DNA of 64,000 bases from GCA-2732755 sp965228265. GTDB taxonomy: Bacteria; Planctomycetota; Phycisphaerae; Phycisphaerales; UBA1924. The position numbers and the translations under genes were made by a program. Every line of letters begins with the position of its first letter. Within the stretch, counting starts at the first letter, position 1. Positions 16,421-26,554 of the stretch are shown here, one piece after another. The DNA is taken from the NCBI GenBank assembly GCA_965228265.1, contig OZ245804.1, positions 744,001-808,000 of the forward strand, read 5' to 3'. The notes beneath the pieces were generated by a model. That model did not search any database and had not been told where the DNA came from. It was given only the letters and a program-made list of their open reading frames with translations.

Positions 16421-17437
16421 ATGAGTGAGTCGGACACCAGCACATCGAACAAGCGTCGTCGCCTCGGGCGGGGGCTCAGCGGCATGATCGGCAACCCCGT
16501 CGCCGTCGACACCTCCCCCAGCACACCCGCACCCGTGCAAGACACACCTGCCCCGCCGCCCACCCCGGCCCCGACAACAACAACGCCGACCCAGCCGCAG
16601 GTTGTTGAAAAACAGAATGATTCTGAATACAACCTGACCGACATAACCGTGTCGGCGATTATACCGAACAGAAACCAGCCGAGACAATCCTTCGACGCGG
16701 ACGCGCTCAAGGCCCTGGCCAAATCGATCGTGGACGATGGTCTCATGCAGCCCGTCGTCGTTCGTCCCGGCAGCGGGAGCGGGGGGACCGGCGGCCGATA
16801 CGAACTCATCGCGGGCGAACGGCGCTGGCGGGCAGCCAAGATCGCCGGCCTCGAGCGCATCCCCGCCATCGTGCGCGAGGCGGGCGACAAGGACTCGGCC
16901 GAGCTCGCCCTCATCGAGAACGTGCACCGGCAGGATCTGAACGCGATCGAGCGCGGCGAGGCGCTCGCGCAGCTCGTCGGGCGGTTCGGGCTCACGCAGC
17001 AGGAAGTCGCTGACAAGCTCGGCATGGACCGCTCGAGCGTGGCCAACCTGATGCGGCTGACCGAGCTCGAGGACGAGATCCGCACGCTGATCGTCGCCGA
17101 CGAACTCGGCGCGGGTCACGGCAAGGCGCTGCTCGGTGTCCCGCCCGGCCAATCGCGCGTCGACCTTGCGATCCAGGCGGCCAAGGAAGAGTGGTCCGTC
17201 CGCGAGCTCGAACGCCGAGCCAAGGACGCGCAGAACGCCAAGCCCGCAGCCGACTCACCCGAGCCCGCAAGGCGCAGTGCCGTGCACGCGGACCTGGAGC
17301 GCCGGCTGGGCGACCGCCTCGGTACGAAGGTGAAGATCCAGACCAACCGCGCGGGGACCAAGGGCAAGCTGGTGATCGAGTTCTATGGGATTGATCACTT
17401 TGATGGGCTGGTGAGGGAGCTGGGGGTGGGGGAATAA
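16421..17437 (+). CDS. parB: Chromosome-partitioning protein ParB
   Basis: A 338-residue CTP-dependent DNA clamp that loads at parS and recruits SMC. The N-terminus has the ParA-interacting basic motif KRRRLGRGLSGMIG (11-24), then a Pro/Thr-rich linker (about 34-60). The CTP-binding region shows NQPRQ (about 85-89), GERRWRA (132-138) and ENVHRQDLN (166-174). The parS-reading helix-turn-helix follows at about 191-212 (LTQQEVADKLGMDRSSVANL), and the C-terminal dimerisation domain at about 285-338. AAGGAGG lies 7 bases before the ATG. parA, which normally sits immediately upstream, is absent; the upstream gene is the divergent Nudix hydrolase. Codons 60-85 are AT-richer than the rest. Confidence 0.96.
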   Translation: MSESDTSTSNKRRRLGRGLSGMIGNPVAVDTSPSTPAPVQDTPAPPPTPAPTTTTPTQPQVVEKQNDSEYNLTDITVSAIIPNRNQPRQSFDADALKALAKSIVDDGLMQPVVVRPGSGSGGTGGRYELIAGERRWRAAKIAGLERIPAIVREAGDKDSAELALIENVHRQDLNAIERGEALAQLVGRFGLTQQEVADKLGMDRSSVANLMRLTELEDEIRTLIVADELGAGHGKALLGVPPGQSRVDLAIQAAKEEWSVRELERRAKDAQNAKPAADSPEPARRSAVHADLERRLGDRLGTKVKIQTNRAGTKGKLVIEFYGIDHFDGLVRELGVGE

Positions 17438-17460
17438 TCGCTTCGCACTTATTAGCGATT
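17436..17460. terminator. Possible bidirectional terminator hairpin between convergent genes
   Basis: AATCGCT (17436-17442) and AGCGATT (17454-17460) form a perfect 7-bp stem with an 11-base loop directly after the parB stop and before the convergent gene ending at 17468. No T-run follows, so efficiency is doubtful. Confidence 0.35.
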
Positions 17461-17467
17461 CCAGCTC

Positions 17468-18199
17468 TCAGTTTCGAGACACGTCTTGGCGAGACGTCTT
17501 CTTAGTCTTGACAAACTGCCGGTATGCGCCGATCGGGATTATGCTCCAATCTCGTTCATACGGATCGTGTTTAGTTGTTAATTTGTATCGATGCCATGCC
17601 CGCTCCATCTCCTCGTGACGGATAAACAAATCGTCGATCCAGACTGACACTCGCTCCTTTGTGGACTCAACAAGGTCCAAACGATCGAAGAATCGCAAGA
17701 GCATCATCTGTCTGGGTGTTGGCGGGCGACGCTCGAGAAGAAAGTCGATCTGCTTTGATGCGGCCCCTTTCGTCAGGCCTGGTGCAATCTTGCCCCCAAG
17801 GTTGAGAATAAACTCGATCTGCTTGGTCGTAGCCTCGTGTTTGGTCCAAGCAGGCTCGTAGTCATCGTCGCCCCACACTGGTGTTCCGACTGATTCGAGA
17901 TGTGTTGAAACGACTTTGCGTACTTCCTTTTGTACTACCCGCTCCATCCCCTTCTTCAACCGGTACGCCTCTGCGGGACAAACCGAACCATCTGCAACAA
18001 TTTCCCTTGTTATGGCCCGTAGATACGGGATAGCAGCAAATGGATCCCCAGACTTGCGAAGAAATTGGTGGAGCGTTTCTACTTCCTCGATCGTCAACTC
18101 TCCATCGTGACACATGTCGAGAATCATGTTTGTGAGTTCGTGGCCCACCTTGCTTTCTGCCTCGCGGTTTGTCATTGTTATTCGTCTAGATGCGGTCAT
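17468..18199 (-). CDS. AT-rich insert gene; helical TerB-like protein of unknown function
   Basis: A 243-residue (or 235 from the ATG at 18175) soluble protein. The N-terminal half has an acidic-helix repeat (DMCHDGELTIEEVETLHQFL and then VADGSVCPAEAYRL), reminiscent of TerB-like calcium/metal-site helices. The middle (TKQIEFILNLGG then LTKGAASKQIDFLL) resembles a short module found in some phage and plasmid proteins. The C-terminus is basic and tryptophan-rich. G+C is about 50% (29/60 and 30/60 in two lines counted) against roughly 65% around it, and codon use differs from its neighbours, suggesting recent transfer. It sits alone between parB and the antiporter. Function is unknown. Confidence 0.75.
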   Translation of the reverse strand: MTASRRITMTNREAESKVGHELTNMILDMCHDGELTIEEVETLHQFLRKSGDPFAAIPYLRAITREIVADGSVCPAEAYRLKKGMERVVQKEVRKVVSTHLESVGTPVWGDDDYEPAWTKHEATTKQIEFILNLGGKIAPGLTKGAASKQIDFLLERRPPTPRQMMLLRFFDRLDLVESTKERVSVWIDDLFIRHEEMERAWHRYKLTTKHDPYERDWSIIPIGAYRQFVKTKKTSRQDVSRN

Positions 18200-18205
18200 T
18201 CATGG

Positions 18206-18211
18206 ATTATA
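18206..18211 (-). promoter_or_regulatory. Candidate -10 element for the AT-rich insert gene
   Basis: The minus strand reads TATAAT seven bases upstream of the first ATG (18199). This would place the transcript start at or next to that ATG, so either the mRNA is leaderless or the second ATG (18175) is used. No clear -35 was found. Confidence 0.4.
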
Positions 18212-18259
18212 TCGAAAACTTCCGCGTGCTCACGCCCGCGGCTCTTTTTTGGATGCGTG

Positions 18260-18282
18260 GCCCCCTCGCTCACGCGGGGGGC
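18260..18282 (-). other. Stable hairpin downstream of the antiporter gene
   Basis: GCCCCC (18260-18265) pairs with GGGGGC (18277-18282) across an 11-base loop, 38 bases beyond the antiporter stop. It may end that transcript, but there is no T-run on the minus strand. Confidence 0.35.
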
Positions 18283-18320
18283 TCGTTTGAGGAGTGGTTT
18301 GTGGCGGCGTGGTGGGGGGC

Positions 18321-19802
18321 TTACTGAGCCGCGCTGCCGAAGAGGAGGCCGATGTAGGGTTCGTCTTCGGGTTTGAAGAAGAGGTAGACGTGGTCGCCCG
18401 GCTCGATGCGGGTTTTGCCTTTGGCGGCGAGCAGTTCGGTGCCGCGGACGATCAGGATCGCCGAGGCGTGGTCGGGGAACTGGATCTCGGCGAGTGTGGC
18501 GCCGCAGACGGCGACGGACGGGTCGATGTGGTATGGGCGGATCTGCCCGCCGAGGTTCTGGATCGAGTGCATCTCGATCGCGGCCGAGGGGGTGGGGGGC
18601 TCCTTCTCGCCCATGCCCAGCTTGCGCGTGGCCGGGACGATGCCCGCGCCGGGGATGATCGCCGAGACGACCACGACGAAGAAGACGATGTGGAAGATGC
18701 GCTCGGCTCCGGGGAGCTCTGCCATGATGGGGAACATGGCCAGCACAATCGGGACCGCGCCGCGCAGGCCGACCCAGCCGATGTAGAGCGTCTCCTTGAG
18801 GGGCAGTCGCATCGGCGCGAGGCAGAGCCCGACAGCCAGCGGTCTGGCGATGATCGCCAGCACGAGGCCAAGGACAAGCCCGATGCCCGCGACGGGGACG
18901 AGCTTGGAGGGGAAGACGAGCAGGCCCAGCATGAGGAACATGGTGACCTGGCTCATCCAGGCGACAGCGTCGTGGACACGGGCCAGGCCGGCTTTGTAGG
19001 GGAGCTGCCCGGCGCCCATGACCGCCCCGGTGGCGAAGACGGCCAGGAAGCCGCTGCCCATAACGAGCGTCGCCAGGCCGTAGGCCACGAACCCGGAGGC
19101 GAGTGTGGCGACGGGGTAGAGCCCGGACGCGCGGACGCGGACATGGGCAAGCAGCCAGCGCGAGCCGTAGCCCACGAGGATGCCCACGCCCGCGCCGACG
19201 ACGAGTTCGAGCGGGACGCGCCAGAGAAGCACCCAGAGCGAGTTCTGCCCCGACTGGATGACGCCGATCATCGCCACGGTGAGGATGACAGCCATGGGGT
19301 CGTTGATGCAGCTCTCGACTTCGAGGATGCGGCGGGGTCGGTCCTTGATGTGCAGGCCCCCGCCCCGGAGGACGGCGAAGACGGCGGCGGCATCGGTGGA
19401 GGAGACGATCGCGCCGATGAGCAGGGCCTCGGTCCAGGCCATCCCGAGCAGCCGGGCGACGCATGCCATGATCCCGGCCGTCAGCGCGACGCCGAGAGTG
19501 GCGAGGATGCCCGAGGGCAGAGCGCTCTTTTTGATGGCTCGGAAGCTGGTGTTGAGCCCGCCGTCGAAGAGGATGAGGACGAGCGCGATGGTGCCGACGC
19601 GGTAGGCGAACGCGTGGTTCTCGAACGCGACGCCGCCGAGGGCCTCGGAGCCGCCGAGCATGCCGAGGCCCAGGAAGAGCAGCACGACGGGGATGCCGAA
19701 GCGGTCGAGTGTGCGCGTCAGGAAGACCGACGAGGCCATGAGCAGGCCGAAAACCATGAGCAGGACGGCGCTGGCTGCGGGTTCGGCGAGTGCCAGAGTC
19801 AT
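18321..19802 (-). CDS. Potassium (or sodium)/proton antiporter, CPA family with C-terminal RCK_C domain
   Basis: A 493-residue inner-membrane antiporter resembling NhaP2/CvrA. About twelve membrane helices span residues 10-390. Ion-site motifs are intact: SSTDAAAVFAVL (about 135-146) and EVESCINDPMAVIL (about 163-176), where the NDP aspartate is essential in the family. The helix with VGLRGAVPIVLA is also typical. From about residue 410 a soluble RCK_C/TrkA-C domain follows (CGATLAEIQFP and IEPGDHVYLFF), expected to bind a nucleotide or sense ions. The ion preferred (K+ or Na+) cannot be decided. It lies just downstream of dnaA on the same strand, 50 bases away. Confidence 0.9.
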   Translation of the reverse strand: MTLALAEPAASAVLLMVFGLLMASSVFLTRTLDRFGIPVVLLFLGLGMLGGSEALGGVAFENHAFAYRVGTIALVLILFDGGLNTSFRAIKKSALPSGILATLGVALTAGIMACVARLLGMAWTEALLIGAIVSSTDAAAVFAVLRGGGLHIKDRPRRILEVESCINDPMAVILTVAMIGVIQSGQNSLWVLLWRVPLELVVGAGVGILVGYGSRWLLAHVRVRASGLYPVATLASGFVAYGLATLVMGSGFLAVFATGAVMGAGQLPYKAGLARVHDAVAWMSQVTMFLMLGLLVFPSKLVPVAGIGLVLGLVLAIIARPLAVGLCLAPMRLPLKETLYIGWVGLRGAVPIVLAMFPIMAELPGAERIFHIVFFVVVVSAIIPGAGIVPATRKLGMGEKEPPTPSAAIEMHSIQNLGGQIRPYHIDPSVAVCGATLAEIQFPDHASAILIVRGTELLAAKGKTRIEPGDHVYLFFKPEDEPYIGLLFGSAAQ

Positions 19803-19852
19803 CGGAGATCATTGGCACGCGTGTGCGTGCGGGTTGGGATCGGCCGGGAGTA

Positions 19853-21226
19853 TCAGCCCGGCTCGCGGATCCTGAGGTTGATGGCTTCGAGGGCGTTTGC
19901 GATCTCGGGTTCGAGGTCTTTGCGGTCGGTGATGGTGCGGATGGCGTGGAGGACGGTTGTGTGGTCCCGCCCGCCGAAGTAGCCGCCGATCTCTTCGAGC
20001 GAATACCGCGTGTGCTCGCGCGCCAGGTACATGCAGATCTGGCGGGGCAGGGCGATCGTGCGGGTGCGCTTGCGCGACTGGAGGTCGGCCAGCCGCAAAC
20101 CGAAGTACTCGGTCGCGGCGTCGACGATCTTCTCCATCGAGACGGGAGCCCGGGGCTTGTTCATCGGCTCGCCGATCGCCTCGCGCGCCAGCGACAGGTC
20201 GATGTCGCGGTCGGTGAGTGAGGCGAGGTTCTGGATGCTCGAGAGTGCGCCCTCGAGCTCACGGACGGAGCCCTCTCGTCGAGCGGCGACGAGCTCGGCG
20301 ACCTCGTCTGAGATCTCAAGCCCGCGCATGCGCGCCTTCTCCTTGACGATCTCGATGCGCGTCTCGTAGCTGGGCTTGGTGATCTGCGTGACCAGACCCC
20401 ACTTGAATCGGCTGACCAGGCGGTCCTCGAGATCAGGGATCTTCTCGGGCGGCAGGTCGGAGGTCAGGATGATCTGCTTGTGGTTCTGGTGCAGCGTATT
20501 GAAGGTGTGGAAGAACTCCTCCTGCGTGCGGTCACGCTTGGAGAGGAACTGGATGTCGTCGATCACCATGACGTCCACGTCGCGGAACTGGTTGCGGAAG
20601 CTCGCCATGTTGCCGTCGGCGACGTCCTGCATGAACCGCGTCATGAAGTGCTCGCACGTTGTGAAGAAGATGCGCGCGTCGGGTTTGTCGGCGAGGATGC
20701 GCAGGCAGATCGCGTTGATCAGGTGCGTCTTGCCAAGGCCCGAGTCGCCGTGGATAAAGAGCGGGTTGTACGCGCCGCCCGGGTTGTCGGCGACGGCGAT
20801 GGCGGCCGCGTGCGCGAGGCGGTTGTCGGGGCCCACGACGTAGTGCTGGAAGGAGTAATCCGGGCTCAGCGGGATGGTGCCGTCGGTGTTGATCAGGCTG
20901 CGGTTGCGCTTGGCGTGCTCGACGGGCTTGCGGCGTTGCTCCTCGGAGGTGCGCGGCGAGGAATCTCGCACGGACGTCTCGCCGGCGGCGATGAATCGGC
21001 TGGTGACAAGGCGCTGGGTGACCGAGCGGAGGGCATCGTCGAAGGCGTCGGCGCAGGATCGCTCGAGGTAATCGCGGTAGGTGGTGCTCGGCGCGACAAT
21101 GGTGACCACCCCGCCGTCAAGACCCGAGGGCTCGAGCGCGTTGAACCAGTGCCTGCAGATGGTGGGGTGCTTCTTGCGCAGGTGCACAAGAGCATCGTCC
21201 CAGATGGACATATCTGGTTTGGCCAT
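19853..21226 (-). CDS. dnaA: Chromosomal replication initiator protein DnaA
   Basis: A 457-residue initiator ATPase. Domain I is at the N-terminus (WDDALVHLRKKHP and later TTYRDYLE). The AAA+ core has Walker A GDSGLGKTH (160-168) and Walker B VMVIDDIQF (219-227). The C-terminal domain IV carries the DnaA-box recognition signature RQICMYLAREHTRYSLEEIG followed by GYFGGRDHTTV. The start at 21226 is preceded by AGAGG about 8 bases upstream; the 21 further open codons are not supported. Upstream is a 255-base AT-richer gap and an RNase Z-like gene; downstream the antiporter. Together with parB/parS this marks the likely origin neighbourhood. Confidence 0.98.
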   Translation of the reverse strand: MAKPDMSIWDDALVHLRKKHPTICRHWFNALEPSGLDGGVVTIVAPSTTYRDYLERSCADAFDDALRSVTQRLVTSRFIAAGETSVRDSSPRTSEEQRRKPVEHAKRNRSLINTDGTIPLSPDYSFQHYVVGPDNRLAHAAAIAVADNPGGAYNPLFIHGDSGLGKTHLINAICLRILADKPDARIFFTTCEHFMTRFMQDVADGNMASFRNQFRDVDVMVIDDIQFLSKRDRTQEEFFHTFNTLHQNHKQIILTSDLPPEKIPDLEDRLVSRFKWGLVTQITKPSYETRIEIVKEKARMRGLEISDEVAELVAARREGSVRELEGALSSIQNLASLTDRDIDLSLAREAIGEPMNKPRAPVSMEKIVDAATEYFGLRLADLQSRKRTRTIALPRQICMYLAREHTRYSLEEIGGYFGGRDHTTVLHAIRTITDRKDLEPEIANALEAINLRIREPG

Positions 21227-21481
21227 CGATGCCTCTTCGGTTCTGGTGCTTCGCCCTTCCTCGCGTCGGGGCTCTGCGATCACCGGCAAGCCGGTGTGTG
21301 TTTGTATCTATACAGCTCAGAAAGAATCGGTTGCACGAATACCGTCTGAGTGATTCCCTGGTCCACCACGCGTCCCGGGTTGCACATATTTACAACGGGT
21401 CGCAAGGCAAAAATACCTGTCCGCCGGGTGTGTGTCAACGGCTCGCGCGACGAATCCTGCGGACGATTTCAAAGGCGGCGT
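21227..21481. other. Gap upstream of dnaA; possible origin or dnaA promoter region, unproven
   Basis: This 255-base gap is AT-richer than its surroundings at about 21300-21420 (for example GCACATATTTACAAC). I looked for the DnaA box TTWTNCACA and its reverse complement and found no convincing copy, so the origin call rests on position next to dnaA and 5 kb from parB/parS. An imperfect dyad (CCCGGGTTG and CAACGGG) flanks the AT-rich centre. Confidence 0.35.
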
Positions 21482-22393
21482 TTACGAGGCTGTACCGGCC
21501 TCGGCCGCCTGTCTTTCGTAACGCTCCCGGCAGGCGCGGTGGTCCATCAACAGGTGCACACGCTCGCGCGACTCCCCACTCAGCAGGTCATCCAAACGTT
21601 TGCGCGCGTACGTGATATTCGTCCGGCGCGACACATGCACCAGAATCAGGGCTTCGCATTCCAGCACGCGCGACCACTCGGCGATGTCGTCAATGTGCAG
21701 GTGCATGCCGATCTTGGCGCGGCCTTTGTGTTCGGGCTCAAAGAACGTGCACTCGCTTACCACGACTTGTGCCTTGCGCACGTCATCACGCACAAGATGT
21801 GGGCCGGGCAGAGTGTCGCCCGTGTTTGCGATCAGGGGCACCTCGAGTGTGTTGGTGATCTCCTGCCCGCGGTCCTTGAGTTCGCGCAGTTTTTCCTGCG
21901 GCAAACCCACGAGCTCGGGCTTGAGCTTTGAGCGTTTCTCAACAAGCGTCCAGCCGAACGAGGGGGAGGTGTGCTCGGTCGCAAAGCCGCGGAGGAAAAT
22001 GTTGTTCTTGACTTCGAGTTCTTCGTTCTCATCGAGTTCGATGAGTTGGTAGGGGGTTTTCTGCCGCTCGAGGTCGTTGTAGCCGCGCATCATTTTGTGC
22101 ACATCCGGCGCGATGCGTTTGTCGCAGACGATGGTGCCCTCGCCCATGCCCTGGAACTGGCGCTGTGAGGCGTAGTAGGCGAGGCCCCCGATGTGGTCCA
22201 TGTGGCCGTGGGTCAGCGCAACGTACTTGCTGGCCAGTGCGCAGCGGAGCGGGGCGCCCATGTCGAAGCAAACATCGAGCTCGGGAACCATGAGTGTCGT
22301 GGCTTCGCCGGCGACAGAGGTGCCCTGGATGCGGTAGGGGGGAATGTAGAGGAAACCGATCTGGCCCTCGCGCGGCGGCGGCTTGGGAATCAT
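21482..22393 (-). CDS. Metallo-beta-lactamase fold hydrolase of the RNase Z type
   Basis: A 303-residue MBL-fold protein. The zinc motif THGHMDHIGG places H62, H64, D66 and H67 at the active site; later ligands are suggested by ATEHTSPSFG, ANTGDTLPG, SECTFFEPEHKG and MHLHIDD. The TGDT and EC(T)F pattern fits the RNase Z family, which removes 3' trailers from tRNA precursors, but many homologues act on other esters. The ATG at 22393 has GGAG about 10 bases upstream; the 38 open codons before it are unlikely. It lies upstream of dnaA in the same direction. Confidence 0.82.
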   Translation of the reverse strand: MIPKPPPREGQIGFLYIPPYRIQGTSVAGEATTLMVPELDVCFDMGAPLRCALASKYVALTHGHMDHIGGLAYYASQRQFQGMGEGTIVCDKRIAPDVHKMMRGYNDLERQKTPYQLIELDENEELEVKNNIFLRGFATEHTSPSFGWTLVEKRSKLKPELVGLPQEKLRELKDRGQEITNTLEVPLIANTGDTLPGPHLVRDDVRKAQVVVSECTFFEPEHKGRAKIGMHLHIDDIAEWSRVLECEALILVHVSRRTNITYARKRLDDLLSGESRERVHLLMDHRACRERYERQAAEAGTAS

Positions 22394-22509
22394 CGTGAAT
22401 GCTCCGTTGCCGGGCTCTCGCCCGGCGGGTGCGTTGACTGGTGCGGGCTGAGTGTAGGCAAAAAACAGCCGCGTGCACGGAGCACGCGGCGGGCGATTGT
22501 GCATCAAAC

Positions 22510-22530
22510 GCGGAGGCTGGAAGCGTCCGC
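22510..22530 (-). repeat. REP-like palindromic element (copy B)
   Basis: Reads GCGGACGCTTCCAGCCTCCG (plus C) on the minus strand, differing from the left arm of the 46147 element by one base over this length. It lies between the small lipoprotein and the RNase Z-like gene. Confidence 0.6.
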
Positions 22531-22541
22531 CATGAGCGTGC

Positions 22542-22817
22542 TTACCAGGCGCTGGGCTCCGGGGTGAGACGCGTCGGGCGGTTCATGTGCCAGAGGTAGA
22601 TCCAGTCACGGTGAAGCATGCGCTTGGACTCGTTGCGGATGAGCGCGTTGACGTTGCGGACGTCGTCGGGACGCTGGGTCATGGTGACGAGTTCGGGCGT
22701 GGGGTTGCTGCGGAACTCGCTGAGGCGGTTGCGCTCGCTCGAGCAGCCCGTGGCGAGAACAGCGCCGGCAAGAGCGGCGAGAGCGATGGAACGGGAGCGC
22801 TTGGTGCGAGTGAACAT
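22542..22817 (-). CDS. Small lipoprotein
   Basis: A 91-residue protein with a clear lipoprotein signal: basic start (FTRTKRSR), hydrophobic core, LATGC with the lipidated cysteine at residue 25. The mature chain of about 66 residues is polar and Arg/Asn/Pro-rich with a tryptophan-rich end (DWIYLWHMNRPTRL) and no family I recognise. The start at 22817 has AGGAG 9 bases upstream; the longer upstream frame is a shadow. The gene is followed by a REP-like element. Sorting residues after Cys are Ser-Ser, which would favour the outer membrane under the E. coli rule, if that applies here. Confidence 0.75.
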   Translation of the reverse strand: MFTRTKRSRSIALAALAGAVLATGCSSERNRLSEFRSNPTPELVTMTQRPDDVRNVNALIRNESKRMLHRDWIYLWHMNRPTRLTPEPSAW

Positions 22818-23406
22818 CTTCTGTGACTCCTGTGCGCGGCCGCCGATGGCCGATGCCTGGCGCAGCATAGCAGCCCGGGCCGGGCACGGTCGCACGCTGC
22901 GGACGTGGGGGCGATCATTTCTGATCGAACGGGAGCACACCCACCGTGTCCCGTCGGTTGTGTTGTACCCGAAGCGGGGATCGCCGTCAAACACGAGGGT
23001 CCGAAACAGAGAAGATGGGGTGAATCCGGGAGTTGGTTGGTAGGCGAAATATGGGCTTGCTGTAAGATGTTCTCCGAGGAGAGCGAGCGAGTCCGCCGGA
23101 GCGTGGATTCGGTCAGCAGAATGCAAAGGAGTGCGGTTTTTCCTCCGTGCCTGGGCCGGGTGTTCGGCTCAGCCGGGAGCCAATTCGGGGTTCATGTCCA
23201 AACCTTTCCGACCCCCAGGGAGCTGCTTTAATACGACCGGGCGAAGGCCAGGCCTCCTTCGAGTGGAAGGCCGGGACCCGGACGAGCGGCACCCACCTCG
23301 AAATGGGGTTTGGGCATCCTCCGATGTCGGCACCGGTTGAGCCCGATACCTGGCCCGCATTCGTTTTGGGTCAAGCCCAGCCGCCGACTGGTCGATCGTG
23401 GGGGGT
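22818..23406. other. 589-base gap without a convincing gene
   Basis: Between a minus-strand lipoprotein and a plus-strand small gene, so both promoters must lie here. Open frames are present on both strands but are Arg/Pro/Ser-rich with no motif. I compared the sequence by eye with SRP RNA, RNase P RNA, 6S RNA and tmRNA core motifs and found none. Short hairpins occur (GGCC-TC-CTTC / GAAG-GCC near 23251-23272). An uncharacterised small RNA is possible. Confidence 0.4.
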
Positions 23407-23613
23407 ATGACGCTCTCTGGAATGGTGACGGATTCGGGTGCCCGGGGTGACTTTCTGATCGCCCGCAAGGTCCTCGACGCGATGGAGAGCGAAGGGGCAG
23501 CTGCGGTCCAGATGATCAAGGACGCCGCCAAGGTCGGCCAGCACAGCCGAGGGGCTGTCAGCCCCGTCCCCGCTGCGAGCGAGCCCGGCAAGAACCTCGA
23601 CGTCACCGCCTGA
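23407..23613 (+). CDS. Small protein, possibly YjfB-like (putative motility protein)
   Basis: A 68-residue protein. The central part, ARKVLDAMESEGAAAVQMIK, resembles the helix of the small YjfB family (short proteins linked to flagellar gene regulons) in length and in the pattern V-L-x2-M-x4-G-x3-V-x-M. The N-terminus is polar and the C-terminus Pro/Ser-rich. The ATG at 23407 follows a G-run; a GTG 9 bases upstream is the alternative. It is followed by the clpB leader. Without a profile search the assignment is tentative; it could equally be an unrelated small helical protein. Confidence 0.5.
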   Translation: MTLSGMVTDSGARGDFLIARKVLDAMESEGAAAVQMIKDAAKVGQHSRGAVSPVPAASEPGKNLDVTA

Positions 23614-23777
23614 ACCCGCCCGCTGCCGGGTACCCCCCACCCAATCCGTCCGATAACCACAACTGACAACCCGCTGTCGATCTGGCAGCGATTTCTGCGT
23701 CCGCGCCCGCCGGTGCAGGGCGTGATGGCCTTTGGGGCGTCCTGAGGGGCGTTTGGCCCCAGGCGCGCCAGTTGCAT

Positions 23778-23822
23778 CTCCGAATCTGCCCGGCTGACCA
23801 ATCGGCCAGGGCAGAATCGGAG
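23778..23822 (+). promoter_or_regulatory. Long leader hairpin that pairs with the clpB Shine-Dalgarno sequence (candidate RNA thermometer or operator)
   Basis: The left arm CTCCGAATCTGCCC (23778-23791) pairs with GGGCAGAATCGGAG (23809-23822) with a single A-A mismatch. The sequence between them continues the stem (GGCTGA with TCGGCC, one G-U pair) around a CCAA loop and one bulged A, giving about 20 stacked pairs. The 3' arm ends in GGAG, part of GGAGG (23819-23823), which is the ribosome-binding site 7 bases before the TTG start of clpB. No T-run follows, so it is not a simple terminator. Confidence 0.7.
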
Positions 23823-23830
23823 GCCTTGCT

Positions 23831-26524
<2,694 letters not shown>

Positions 26525-26554
26525 GCCCGCTTCGGTTCTCTGGCGCACCGATCC

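Noticed and set aside
18294..19982. Long plus-strand frame opposite the antiporter, rich in Asp/Glu/Gly
   Set aside because: Mirror of the hydrophobic antiporter gene; no motif, and the antiporter's ion-site motifs are unambiguous.
20745..20765. A near match to a DnaA box (CGTGGATAA) within dnaA
   Set aside because: It is inside coding sequence for the conserved FIHGDSG motif and is a single imperfect copy, so it is explained by protein constraint.
23030..23065. A possible sigma-54 promoter (GG-N10-GC pattern)
   Set aside because: Only the GG and GC dinucleotides match; the surrounding TGGCAC and TTGC consensus bases do not.
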